Shown here in pieces: positions 1 to 5,725 of a DNA stretch of 8,189 nt. The notes under the pieces were generated by a model. It had not been told where the DNA came from. It saw nothing but the letters and a program-made list of their open reading frames with translations, and made no database searches. A program made the translations under genes and the position numbers. Source of the stretch: Lachnospiraceae bacterium (GTDB lineage Bacteria; Bacillota; Clostridia; Lachnospirales; Lachnospiraceae); assembly GCA_009787745.1 (NCBI GenBank), contig WQST01000106.1, positions 1 to 8,189 of the forward strand, read 5' to 3'. The number at the start of each line of letters is the position of its first letter. Position 1 is the stretch's first letter.

Positions 1-354
1 CGGACAGTTTTGTTAATGAGCCTGATACGTACTTTTGATTGTTACCGTGATGTCCCGCTGACGTTTAAAATGTGGGGTTCGATGATAACGGAGGGCAATT
101 TTCGGATATTGTGGGACGGTTCATTGCTTGGGTTGGGGTTAAATACGGCGGATTATGTGATATTATTCTTAGGGCTTATCTTACTGACTTCCGTAAGTTT
201 AAAGCAAAGACGGGGTTCGGTCAGAGAGTGGGTTAGTAAGAAACCATATTGGGTTAAATTCGCGTTTTGGTACGGACTATTTCTGGCCGTCATTATTTTC
301 GGCGCCTACGGAATAGGATATGACGCAAGCCAGTTTATTTATAATCAGTTTTAA
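1..354 (+). CDS. MBOAT family O-acyltransferase (AlgI/DltB-like), C-terminal part only
   Basis: This is the last 117 codons of a gene that begins before the window: frame 1 is open from the first base and ends at TAA 352-354. It shows a hydrophobic helix (ADYVILFLGLILLTSVSL), a basic cytoplasmic stretch (KQRRGSVREWVSKKP), a final hydrophobic helix (FAFWYGLFLAVIIFGAYGIG) and the ending YDASQFIYNQF. This matches the usual C-terminus of bacterial MBOAT proteins of the AlgI type, which often ends in FIYFQF. Such multi-pass membrane enzymes move acyl (usually acetyl) groups across the membrane onto exported polysaccharides. The MBOAT catalytic histidine lies upstream and cannot be checked. The next gene encodes an SGNH-like protein, the usual partner of an AlgI-type MBOAT, which supports the call. 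The TTG at position 10 is just an internal codon. The polymer substrate is unknown. Confidence 0.8.
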   Translation, partial: RTVLLMSLIRTFDCYRDVPLTFKMWGSMITEGNFRILWDGSLLGLGLNTADYVILFLGLILLTSVSLKQRRGSVREWVSKKPYWVKFAFWYGLFLAVIIFGAYGIGYDASQFIYNQF

Positions 355-391
355 TCCGCTTGCGCGATATCTATCAATAAGGAATACAAAC

Positions 392-1441
392 ATGAAAAAC
401 GATAACCGTGTCATTCTAATCAGAATACTACTGACGATAACCGTCATAATTGGCAGTCTTTACCTGCTGACACGCTTGATGATGCCGAAATATGACATTG
501 GTGTCATTGAAGGGGCGATGGTTTCGGAGTACTATGCTGAGGTGAAAGACCACGACTTAATTTTCATCGGTGACTGTGAAGTCTATGAAAATTTTTCCCC
601 GGCGGTACTATTTAAGGATTACGGCATTAACAGCTATATCCGCGGCAGTGCGCAACAGCTAATCTGGCAGTCTTACTATATGCTGGAAGATACACTGCGT
701 TATGAGGAACCGGCGGTAGTGATTTTTAACGTCCTTTCACTTATGTATAATGAGCCGCAACGCGAAGCCTATAATCGTATGTCGATTGAGGGAATGCGCT
801 GGTCGTCGGCCAAGGCCGGCGCAATAAACGCGTCAATGACCGAGCGGGAAAATTTTCTTGACTATGTCTTTCCGCTACTTCGCTACCATTCGCGGTGGCG
901 CGAACTTGACATAAATGACCTGACCCATATTTTCCGCAGGGATAAAGTCACGCATAACGGCTTCTTTATTAATATTGGTGTGAAACCGGCAATCAATGTC
1001 CCCGAAGGGCGTATTCTCGGGAACTATAATTTCGGCGATAAAGCATGGCGCTATCTGGAGAAAATAACCGCTCTTTGTCAAGCGAATGATATTGAACTCA
1101 TTCTGGTAAAAGCACCAAGCCTTTACCCTTATTGGTATGAAGAGTGGGAAGAGCAGATTATCGCCTATGCGCGGGAAAATGATTTGAAATATCTCAATTT
1201 CCTGAATTTGATTGAAGAAACGGGCTTAGACTTTATGACCGATACACATAATGCGGGCTTACACCTTAATTTGAGCGGAGCAGAAAAAATCACTCATTAC
1301 TTAGGCGAGTTCTTGATTAATGAAACTAATCTGACCGACCGCCGTAGTGACGAGCGCCTTTTGGCAATCTGGAAAGAAAAAATAACCGCCTACGACGAAG
1401 AAATAGCGGCAAAACAATTACGAATAAAAGATAGCCATTAA
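392..1441 (+). CDS. SGNH/GDSL-like membrane-anchored protein, putative acylation partner of the MBOAT
   Basis: The protein has 349 residues. Residues 8-27 form one hydrophobic helix after a short basic start, so it is probably anchored with the rest outside. The SGNH-like core begins with strand plus block I, DLIFIGDCEVYENFSP (55-70), continues with a conserved-looking segment at 79-121 (GINSYIRGSAQQLIW, then VVIFNVLSLMYNEP), a later strand IELILVKAPSLYP (234-246), and a block-V-like end, DTHNAGLHLNLSGAEK (284-299), containing His291. AlgX, AlgJ and DltD are related partners of MBOAT enzymes. The position normally held by the nucleophilic Ser of GDS is Cys62 here, and the residue before AGLH is Asn. 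I chose ATG 392 because GGA lies 8 nt upstream (381-383) and a membrane helix follows directly; the in-frame ATG at 320 would overlap the MBOAT gene and add an unlikely leader. The spacing of 37 nt to the MBOAT gene suggests one operon. The reaction is inferred. Confidence 0.75.
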   Translation: MKNDNRVILIRILLTITVIIGSLYLLTRLMMPKYDIGVIEGAMVSEYYAEVKDHDLIFIGDCEVYENFSPAVLFKDYGINSYIRGSAQQLIWQSYYMLEDTLRYEEPAVVIFNVLSLMYNEPQREAYNRMSIEGMRWSSAKAGAINASMTERENFLDYVFPLLRYHSRWRELDINDLTHIFRRDKVTHNGFFINIGVKPAINVPEGRILGNYNFGDKAWRYLEKITALCQANDIELILVKAPSLYPYWYEEWEEQIIAYARENDLKYLNFLNLIEETGLDFMTDTHNAGLHLNLSGAEKITHYLGEFLINETNLTDRRSDERLLAIWKEKITAYDEEIAAKQLRIKDSH

Positions 1442-1460
1442 GCCCAAAATACGCTATAAT
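1432..1460 (+). promoter_or_regulatory. Probable sigma-A promoter for the lipoprotein gene
   Basis: A perfect -10 box TATAAT lies at 1455-1460, with TAGCCA (4 of 6 matches to TTGACA) at 1432-1437 and exactly 17 bp between them. The -35 box lies inside the last codons of the SGNH-like gene. Transcription would begin near 1467, about 36 nt before the lipoprotein ATG. It suggests the lipoprotein can be expressed apart from the acylation genes. This is a sequence match only. Confidence 0.55.
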
Positions 1461-1502
1461 ACGATTATCAATTCACAATCCTTACAGAGGTACTAAATAA
1501 TC

Positions 1503-2099
1503 ATGAAAAAGCAAAAAACCATTATCCCCCTCATCCTGTTAACCATCTTTCTCACCGCCTGCGGCAGTAATGAAGTAAACCGCATATCAGGTGATGTAAC
1601 TAATTTAACTCAGGAAAATAAAATTAACGATCTAAACCAAAGCGCAAACTCAACAAACCCGGCACAAGAAACAATCACCAACCAACCCGCCCACAAAGGC
1701 TACGCCTTCTCACACAAAGGCGAAACCCTGGCGGTCGACGCCGATTTTGCCCCGGTTCTTTCGTCACTCGGTGAACCGCGCTCATATTTCGAAGCCGAAA
1801 GCTGTGCATTCGAAGGGCTTGATAAAATTTATACCTACAGCGGATTCGAAGTAAACACCTATCCGCAGCCAAATGGCGACTTTATTGCGGCGATTATCTT
1901 AAAAGACGATACCGTAAAAACGGCGGAAGGAATCACAATCGGCTCATCGCGCCGTGAAATGGAGAGTGCTTATGGCGCGGGCAGTGTCAATGATAGCGGG
2001 CAAATCGTTTATCACAAAGACGGTATGAAGCTATGCTTTATCTTAAGCGGCGATGATGTAATTTCGATCGAATACTTATCGACAATGTTAGAAGAATGA
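1503..2099 (+). CDS. Small lipoprotein of unknown function
   Basis: The protein has 198 residues. It starts with a lipoprotein signal peptide: basic KKQK, a hydrophobic core, and lipobox LTAC with Cys20 as the predicted lipidated residue, so it should be held on the outer face of the membrane. Residues 21-65 are a polar Asn/Thr/Gln-rich linker. The folded part (66-198) has two similar-looking halves, one with VLSSLGEPRSYFEAESCAF (85-103) and one with GITIGSSRREMESAYGAG (143-160), each followed by strand-rich sequence. This resembles small BamE/SmpA-like lipoprotein folds in pattern, but I cannot assign a named family. Similar lipoproteins are familiar in Lachnospiraceae-type genomes; that is from memory. 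The ribosome binding site AGAGG (1486-1490) lies 12 nt upstream of ATG. It follows the MBOAT/SGNH pair by 61 nt, so a role in the same envelope process is possible but unproven. Confidence 0.75.
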   Translation: MKKQKTIIPLILLTIFLTACGSNEVNRISGDVTNLTQENKINDLNQSANSTNPAQETITNQPAHKGYAFSHKGETLAVDADFAPVLSSLGEPRSYFEAESCAFEGLDKIYTYSGFEVNTYPQPNGDFIAAIILKDDTVKTAEGITIGSSRREMESAYGAGSVNDSGQIVYHKDGMKLCFILSGDDVISIEYLSTMLEE

Positions 2100-2118
2100 G
2101 GGACTTGATTGGCGCATA

Positions 2119-2925
2119 TCACGAAAATGACACGTCTGTCATAACCTGCACGATTCTCGCTAAAGTCACGATATTCCCATTACTCTCATCCAAATCCCCG
2201 TAAAGCAAATATTCAATATTCCCGTGACTTCCCCGCACGGGAGAAAAGGTTAAATCACGGACGAAAATCCCTTTATCATTCAGAAATGAAATTAGAGCGG
2301 TCATATTTTCGGCGATAAAATCATTGTTTTCCACATTGCCGTTCTTCCCTGTCTGTTCACGCTTAAGCTCGAACTGCGGTTTATAAAGAACAATGAAAAT
2401 CCCGTCCTTACTCATAATATTAATCGCCGCAGGCAGTATTTTTCTAAGTGAGATAAACGAGACATCGCTTGTCAAAAGATTAACTTTGTCAGGAATCAGC
2501 TCGTCACTCAGATATCTGGCATTCGTCCGTTCAAGAACAACGACTTTCTCATTATTTCGAAGCGACCAGTCAAGAATACCGTAAGCAACATCGACGGCAT
2601 AGACTTTTTCGGCGCCGTATTTTAAAAGGCAGTCAGTAAAACCGCCTTCCGCCGCCCCGATATCCGCACATATCATCCCCTCCGCCGAAACAGGGAAAAA
2701 ACTAAGCCCCTTTTCCAGTTTCCGCCCCGCGCGGGTAATATAGCGGCTTTTATTGCTTTTTCCTTTGATTCTGATGACACTGCCAACGGATATCTTCTCT
2801 TTAATACTGTTAGCAGGATAGTCGTCAACCAGGACTTTTCCCGTCATGACCATTGCCAGCGCTTCTTTTTCATTGCAAGCCCACTCTTCGGAAAGCATTT
2901 TATCAATCAGTAAACACTTCTTCAT
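2119..2925 (-). CDS. tlyA: TlyA family rRNA (cytidine-2'-O)-methyltransferase
   Basis: The protein has 268 residues, the usual TlyA length. Residues 1-65 form an S4-type RNA-binding domain (TGKVLVDDYPANS, then VGSVIRIKGKSNKSRYITRAGRKLEKGL). The FtsJ/RrmJ-like Rossmann methyltransferase domain follows: SAM motif I DIGAAEGGFTDCLLKYGA (88-105), VYAVDVAYGILDWSLRN (108-124), ERTNARYL, SDVSFISLRKILP, YKPQFELKRE and SPVRGSHGNIEYL. The K-D-K-E set expected of 2'-O-methyltransferases fits Lys69, Asp154, Lys182 and Glu238; to my memory these are the residue numbers used for Mycobacterium tuberculosis TlyA. TlyA methylates 23S rRNA C1920, and the longer type also 16S rRNA C1409, affecting capreomycin sensitivity. 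Motif I reads GAAEGGF where GASTGGF is common, so it is somewhat divergent. Its ATG overlaps the TGA of the araC-type gene by 4 bases, with AAAAGG 14 nt upstream, so translation is probably coupled. It converges with the lipoprotein gene across 19 bp. Confidence 0.88.
   Translation of the reverse strand: MKKCLLIDKMLSEEWACNEKEALAMVMTGKVLVDDYPANSIKEKISVGSVIRIKGKSNKSRYITRAGRKLEKGLSFFPVSAEGMICADIGAAEGGFTDCLLKYGAEKVYAVDVAYGILDWSLRNNEKVVVLERTNARYLSDELIPDKVNLLTSDVSFISLRKILPAAINIMSKDGIFIVLYKPQFELKREQTGKNGNVENNDFIAENMTALISFLNDKGIFVRDLTFSPVRGSHGNIEYLLYGDLDESNGNIVTLARIVQVMTDVSFS
2124..2142 (-). terminator. Weak hairpin plus T-run at the end of tlyA
   Basis: Read on the minus strand, the last codons of tlyA form ATGACA-GACG-TGTCAT, a perfect 6-bp stem with a 4-nt loop (2142-2127), followed by TTT, so a run of four T. 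It sits inside the coding sequence just before the stop codon. The stem has only two G-C pairs, so this is a weak terminator candidate at best. It is the only such structure I see between the convergent genes. Confidence 0.25.
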
Positions 2926-3842
2926 TCTGATTTAGAATACCTTTTCATATTATTTTCATGAGGGTCATGATAGATAAGCTCGTCGAATTTAACCGAATAT
3001 AATGCTTTAAATTCGCTGGGGGTGCAACCCCTGATAATCTTGAACATCCGGATAAATGCCGAAAGACTGCTGAATCCGCAGCGCAAAGCGACATCGGTGA
3101 TGGAAAGGCCGCTGTCCATCAAAAGATTAACAGCGTTTTCGATTCTCTTTCGATTGAGGTATTTATAAAAAGACGTATTGGTGAATTGCTTGAAGAGACG
3201 GCTGAAATGATACTTACTAAAGCCCGACAAATCAGCTATTTCATCAAGCGTCAAATCCTCGCTGAAATGCTCGTTGATATAATTGCAGACCAGTAAGAAG
3301 CGTTCGATATACTCCCGTTGTTTGCTGCCGCTGTTGTTAGTCGGTAAGGAAGACTGCGAATAATGACGGGCGATCAAAACAAAGAGTTCAATCAACTTAG
3401 CATATATTGCCGCTTCGCTGAGAAGCAGGTCGTTAAAATACTCATCGGCGATTCCCAAGATCAATTTCTGTGCCGAACTGTGAATTTCCGAAGCATTTTC
3501 GGCGGTAATATGTAACGCGGGAGAAATTAACGTCAAAGTCGCCGCCAATTCCTTTATCCCGTGTAAAATCGTGAAGTCAGCCTGAAAAATTAAACGCATC
3601 CCGGGGGTACCGCCCATATTGTGGAGTGCGCCGGGGGTGATTAGTAACAGTTCCCCCTCTTTTATTTCATATTGCTTATTATTGCACATAACAGGATATG
3701 AGTTTTCAAGCGGCATAACTATTTCCAGCGGAGCATGCCAATGGCTGGGATAAAACTCCGTTTCATTATTTTTGTACATACGAAGATGGGTATCGGATTT
3801 AAAATTTACGGTTTCACGAATGCCGTTCAATGTTTCAATCAT
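2922..3842 (-). CDS. AraC family transcriptional regulator with N-terminal cupin domain
   Basis: The protein has 306 residues from the chosen ATG. The N-terminal half is a sugar-sensing cupin-type domain (about 15-90): HWHAPLEIVMPLENSYPV (34-51), then YEIKEGELLLITPGALHNM (58-76). The C-terminal part is the AraC DNA-binding domain with two helix-turn-helix units: LTLDEIADLSGFSKYHFSRL (197-216) and SITDVALRCGFSSLSAFIRM (247-266), ending in the family signature RGCTPSEFKAL. Such proteins bind direct repeats and usually activate sugar-use genes when a ligand binds the cupin. It is divergent from the sugar importer operon, so it most likely regulates that operon and perhaps itself. I prefer ATG 3842 because AAGGTGAGG (3860-3852) lies 9 nt upstream as a ribosome binding site; the in-frame GTG at 3857 lies within that site. 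The gene overlaps tlyA by 4 bases at its 3' end. The ligand is not known from sequence. Confidence 0.9.
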   Translation of the reverse strand: MIETLNGIRETVNFKSDTHLRMYKNNETEFYPSHWHAPLEIVMPLENSYPVMCNNKQYEIKEGELLLITPGALHNMGGTPGMRLIFQADFTILHGIKELAATLTLISPALHITAENASEIHSSAQKLILGIADEYFNDLLLSEAAIYAKLIELFVLIARHYSQSSLPTNNSGSKQREYIERFLLVCNYINEHFSEDLTLDEIADLSGFSKYHFSRLFKQFTNTSFYKYLNRKRIENAVNLLMDSGLSITDVALRCGFSSLSAFIRMFKIIRGCTPSEFKALYSVKFDELIYHDPHENNMKRYSKSE

Positions 3843-3851
3843 TAATATAGA

Positions 3852-3860
3852 CCTCACCTT
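3852..3860 (-). promoter_or_regulatory. Ribosome binding site that decides the AraC start
   Basis: The minus strand reads AAGGTGAGG, then 9 nt, then ATG at 3842. The GTG inside this purine-rich site is in frame and would add five residues, but it has no ribosome binding site of its own that I can see. The site therefore favours the ATG start. Confidence 0.7.
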
Positions 3861-3872
3861 TAAAATTTCTAT

Positions 3873-3890
3873 TGTAATCTAAGGATTACA
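3873..3890. repeat. Inverted repeat TGTAATC-TAAG-GATTACA, candidate operator
   Basis: A perfect 7-bp inverted repeat with a 4-bp spacer lies between the araC-type promoter and its start codon, in the first transcribed bases if transcription starts near 3896. Its position suits a repressor operator or a small mRNA leader hairpin. AraC-family proteins normally use direct repeats, so another dimeric regulator is also possible. Confidence 0.5.
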
Positions 3891-3902
3891 TTACTTCACT
3901 TC

Positions 3903-3931
3903 ATTATACTTAGGATTTCATAAAATAACAA
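3903..3931 (-). promoter_or_regulatory. Probable sigma-A promoter for the araC-tlyA unit
   Basis: On the minus strand, TTGTTA (3931-3926, 4 of 6 matches) and a perfect TATAAT (3908-3903) are separated by 17 bp. Transcription would begin near 3896, giving a leader of about 55 nt before the AraC ATG. A degenerate CATAAAA element (3919-3933) overlaps the -35 box, which would suit autoregulation. Confidence 0.65.
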
Positions 3932-3946
3932 TACTTAAATATCATT

Positions 3947-4002
3947 TATTGCGGTTAATTTTATGACTTAATATCCAAATCATTCCATAAAAAACCGCAA
4001 TA
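3947..4002. repeat. Long inverted pair containing AACCGCAATA in the divergent spacer
   Basis: TATTGCGGTT (3947-3956) and its exact reverse complement AACCGCAATA (3993-4002) are 36 bp apart. The match extends inward: the left arm read on the minus strand is CATAAAA-TT-AACCGCAATA (3965-3947) and the right arm is CATAAAA-AACCGCAATA, sharing one A (3986-4002), so the arms differ by a 2-bp insertion. Each arm is 17-19 bp, about the size of one AraC-family monomer site. It lies just upstream of the araC-type -35 box and is best read as paired protein-binding sites; the loop is long and there is no T-run, so a terminator is unlikely. Confidence 0.55.
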
Positions 4003-4078
4003 TGTATAAAAATATTCAAATTTTAATGAAAAATTTATTCTTATTATATATAAATTTTATCTTTTAAGGATCATCATG

Positions 4079-4095
4079 CCATAAAAAGTGCATAA
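4079..4095 (+). repeat. Partial third copy of the CATAAAA..GCA element
   Basis: CCATAAAAAGTGCATAA resembles the right arm of the inverted pair, which begins CCATAAAAAACCGCAATA at 3985, after a gap of one base. The two copies start 94 bp apart, about nine helical turns, in the same orientation. The area is AT-rich, so chance similarity is possible. Confidence 0.3.
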
Positions 4096-4112
4096 TTTTC
4101 GAGCAATTTAAT

Positions 4113-4144
4113 AGCAACAATTAGAACATAGTAAGCAATAATTA
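4113..4144 (+). promoter_or_regulatory. Direct repeat AGCAAyAATTA at 21-bp spacing, candidate AraC activator site
   Basis: AGCAACAATTA (4113-4123) and AGCAATAATTA (4134-4144) match at 10 of 11 positions and are exactly 21 bp apart start to start, two turns of the helix. A further AGCAAT lies at 4102, 11 bp upstream. The second copy ends 21 bp before the -35 box of the importer promoter. Tandem sites about 21 bp apart upstream of -35 are the usual arrangement for AraC/XylS activators, and such a gene is divergent next door. Binding is inferred. Confidence 0.5.
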
Positions 4145-4165
4145 TTAAGATTTATTTAATAACAT

Positions 4166-4194
4166 TTGCTATTATTATTTTAATGCTGTATAAT
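4166..4194 (+). promoter_or_regulatory. Probable sigma-A promoter of the sugar importer operon
   Basis: TTGCTA (4166-4171, 4 of 6) and a perfect TATAAT (4189-4194) are separated by 17 bp. Transcription would begin near 4201, about 37 nt before the binding-protein ATG. The imperfect -35 box fits a promoter that needs an activator. Confidence 0.7.
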
Positions 4195-4201
4195 CATACA
4201 G
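4186..4201. repeat. Inverted repeat CTGTAT-AATC-ATACAG over the importer -10 box
   Basis: A perfect 6-bp inverted repeat with a 4-bp spacer covers the whole TATAAT box and reaches the expected transcription start. A protein bound here would block RNA polymerase, so it is a candidate repressor operator. Its TGTA...TACA ends resemble the 3873-3890 dyad, but the spacing differs. Confidence 0.45.
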
Positions 4202-4224
4202 TAATTATATTATTTCATTTTATT

Positions 4225-4231
4225 AGGGAGG
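4225..4231 (+). promoter_or_regulatory. Strong ribosome binding site of the binding-protein gene
   Basis: AGGGAGG followed by six A and ATG 4238 is the strongest translation signal in the window, fitting a protein made in excess over its permeases. Confidence 0.85.
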
Positions 4232-4237
4232 AAAAAA

Positions 4238-5620
4238 ATGAACAAAAAGAAATTAATCGCTTTATTACTGGCCTCTGTAATGTCAGTTTCTTTACTGGCA
4301 GGTTGCGGCAATGATTCAGGCACATCTTCAACAGGTGGTGAATCTAATACTTCATCTTCATCAACTTCATCAACTAGCGACAACAAGACTATCAATGTAT
4401 GGTCTTTCACCGAGGAAATTCCCGGCGCTATCACACGTTTTAAAGAAATGAACCCGAGTTTTGACTGGGATATCAATATCACAGTCGTATCTGACCAAGA
4501 CGGTGCTTACGAAACAGCTCTCGAGCAAGCACTCCTTGCAGGCGGCGCCAATGCTCCGCACTTATTCACCGCTGAACAGGCGTTCGTACTTAAGTACACA
4601 CAAGGCGGATTCTCAGGCGACTTAATCCCTTTGAAAGACCTTATTCCTGATTTCGCATCTAAGCTTGCCGCCGCTGACGTAGCTCAGTACGCGGTTGAAG
4701 TCGGAACCAGAAACGGCGACATCGTTGGTCTTCGTTTCCAAGAAACAGGTTCATGCCTTATCTATCGCCGTTCACTCGCTATTGATACATGGGGAACCGA
4801 TGATCCTGCCGAAATCTCCAAAATCGTCGGCCCCGGCTGGGACAAATTCCTTTCAGCCGCCGAAGATTTAAAAGCTAAAGGCTATTCAATCGTAGCAGGC
4901 GACGGCGACGTCTTCAAAGCCGCTAAAGACGGTGCGAAACAAGGTTGGATCACCAATGGCAAAATCACCATTGATCCTCTTCGCGAAGAATTTTTCGATT
5001 TAGCAATGGCTCTTCATGAGAATGATTACATGAACGGTTCCGTTGACTGGCAGGATAACTGGTATGCTGACATGGGCGGCACAGGTATCCGTCCTGTCTT
5101 CAGTTTCTTAGGCCCCGCTTGGTTAATCAACTACGTTATGGTTGGTAATGCAGGCGATACTTTCGGCGACTGGGCGATTACCGATTCACCCGTTCCGTTT
5201 ACATGGGGCGGCACTTGGGTAATGGGAACCACACATATTGACGGAGATGATAAAAGAGCGGCTGTCGGTCAGATTATCGAATGGTTAACCCTTGATACTA
5301 CCGAAGACGGCTTTATGTACAAATTCGCTAACGGAACGCTTAATGACGGCGTAACAGGCGCGAAAGATACTGTTGCATCAGCTGTTGTTATGGCGAAATC
5401 AGATGGAACATTAGAATACCTTGGCGGACAGAATATGTATGATTATTTCATTCCTGCCGCTGCCGCTGCCAAATCTGATAACTGGATCGAGTACGACCGT
5501 CTGATCAATGACTGGTTCGCGGATCAGGTTCGTCAGTACTACAATGGTAATAAGACTAAAGAGCAAGCTATCGCTGACTTCAAACAAAGAATTACCGATG
5601 AACTTGGTTTCACCGAATAA
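4238..5620 (+). CDS. Sugar ABC transporter substrate-binding lipoprotein (CUT1 type)
   Basis: The protein has 460 residues, typical for CUT1 (MalE-like) binding proteins. The signal peptide is MNKKK plus a hydrophobic core and lipobox LLAGC, with Cys23 the predicted lipidated residue; a Ser/Thr/Gly-rich linker follows (24-48). The mature domain begins TINVWSFTEEIPGAITRFKE (51-70), the usual first strand and helix of this fold. Aromatic residues probably lining the sugar cleft occur in the segments ADMGGTGIRPVFSFLGPAW (277-295) and PFTWGGTWVMG. It captures an oligosaccharide outside the membrane and hands it to the two permeases encoded next. The GH3 gene downstream suggests a xylose-containing or related oligosaccharide, which is inference. 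It is first in the operon, with a strong ribosome binding site, a promoter at 4166-4194 and a hairpin behind it. Its codons look more uniform than those of neighbours, fitting high expression. No ATPase gene is present in the visible operon. Confidence 0.92.
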   Translation: MNKKKLIALLLASVMSVSLLAGCGNDSGTSSTGGESNTSSSSTSSTSDNKTINVWSFTEEIPGAITRFKEMNPSFDWDINITVVSDQDGAYETALEQALLAGGANAPHLFTAEQAFVLKYTQGGFSGDLIPLKDLIPDFASKLAAADVAQYAVEVGTRNGDIVGLRFQETGSCLIYRRSLAIDTWGTDDPAEISKIVGPGWDKFLSAAEDLKAKGYSIVAGDGDVFKAAKDGAKQGWITNGKITIDPLREEFFDLAMALHENDYMNGSVDWQDNWYADMGGTGIRPVFSFLGPAWLINYVMVGNAGDTFGDWAITDSPVPFTWGGTWVMGTTHIDGDDKRAAVGQIIEWLTLDTTEDGFMYKFANGTLNDGVTGAKDTVASAVVMAKSDGTLEYLGGQNMYDYFIPAAAAAKSDNWIEYDRLINDWFADQVRQYYNGNKTKEQAIADFKQRITDELGFTE

Positions 5621-5647
5621 TAACTTAAATTAAGATTGCTCCAAAAT

Positions 5648-5682
5648 TAATAGGGGCGGATGATTCTCGTCCGCCCCTATTA
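5648..5682 (+). terminator. GC-rich intercistronic hairpin after the binding-protein gene
   Basis: A perfect 13-bp stem (5648-5660 with 5670-5682; core AGGGGCGGA/TCCGCCCCT) encloses a 9-nt loop. Only a short mixed TATA stretch follows, then CCCC, so read-through into the permease genes is expected. Such hairpins after binding-protein genes commonly act as partial terminators or protect the upstream mRNA 3' end, raising binding protein over permease. Confidence 0.8.
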
Positions 5683-5725
5683 TATACCCCTTAACTAGTT
5701 TAAATAATGAAAGGACGATTAAGAA

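Larger units (their letters stand above)
3861..4224. other. AT-rich divergent control region with no gene
   Basis: The stretch between the AraC-type and binding-protein genes contains no convincing reading frame with a ribosome binding site and no recognisable RNA gene. It holds the two opposed promoters and the repeats listed separately. I found no clear catabolite-repression (cre) site by eye. Its length, about 380 bp, is more than two simple promoters need and fits multi-site regulation. Confidence 0.7.

Noticed and set aside
320..391. Upstream in-frame ATG at 320 as the start of the SGNH-like protein
   Set aside because: It would overlap the MBOAT gene by 35 bases and add 24 residues before a normal membrane anchor; ATG 392 has a ribosome binding site at good spacing.
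3843..3857. GTG at 3857 as the AraC start
   Set aside because: The GTG lies inside AAGGTGAGG, the ribosome binding site for ATG 3842, and would add only five residues with no family support.
3957..3992. Reading the 3947-4002 inverted pair as a terminator or riboswitch stem
   Set aside because: The loop would be 36 nt, no T-run follows, and it lies upstream of both predicted transcription starts, so it is probably not transcribed from either.
4210..4482. Reverse-strand reading frame with an acidic, Pro-rich protein opposite the binding-protein start
   Set aside because: It is the antisense of the Ser/Thr-rich linker and signal peptide of a clear lipoprotein; the composition is explained by that linker and there is no sign of its own start signal.
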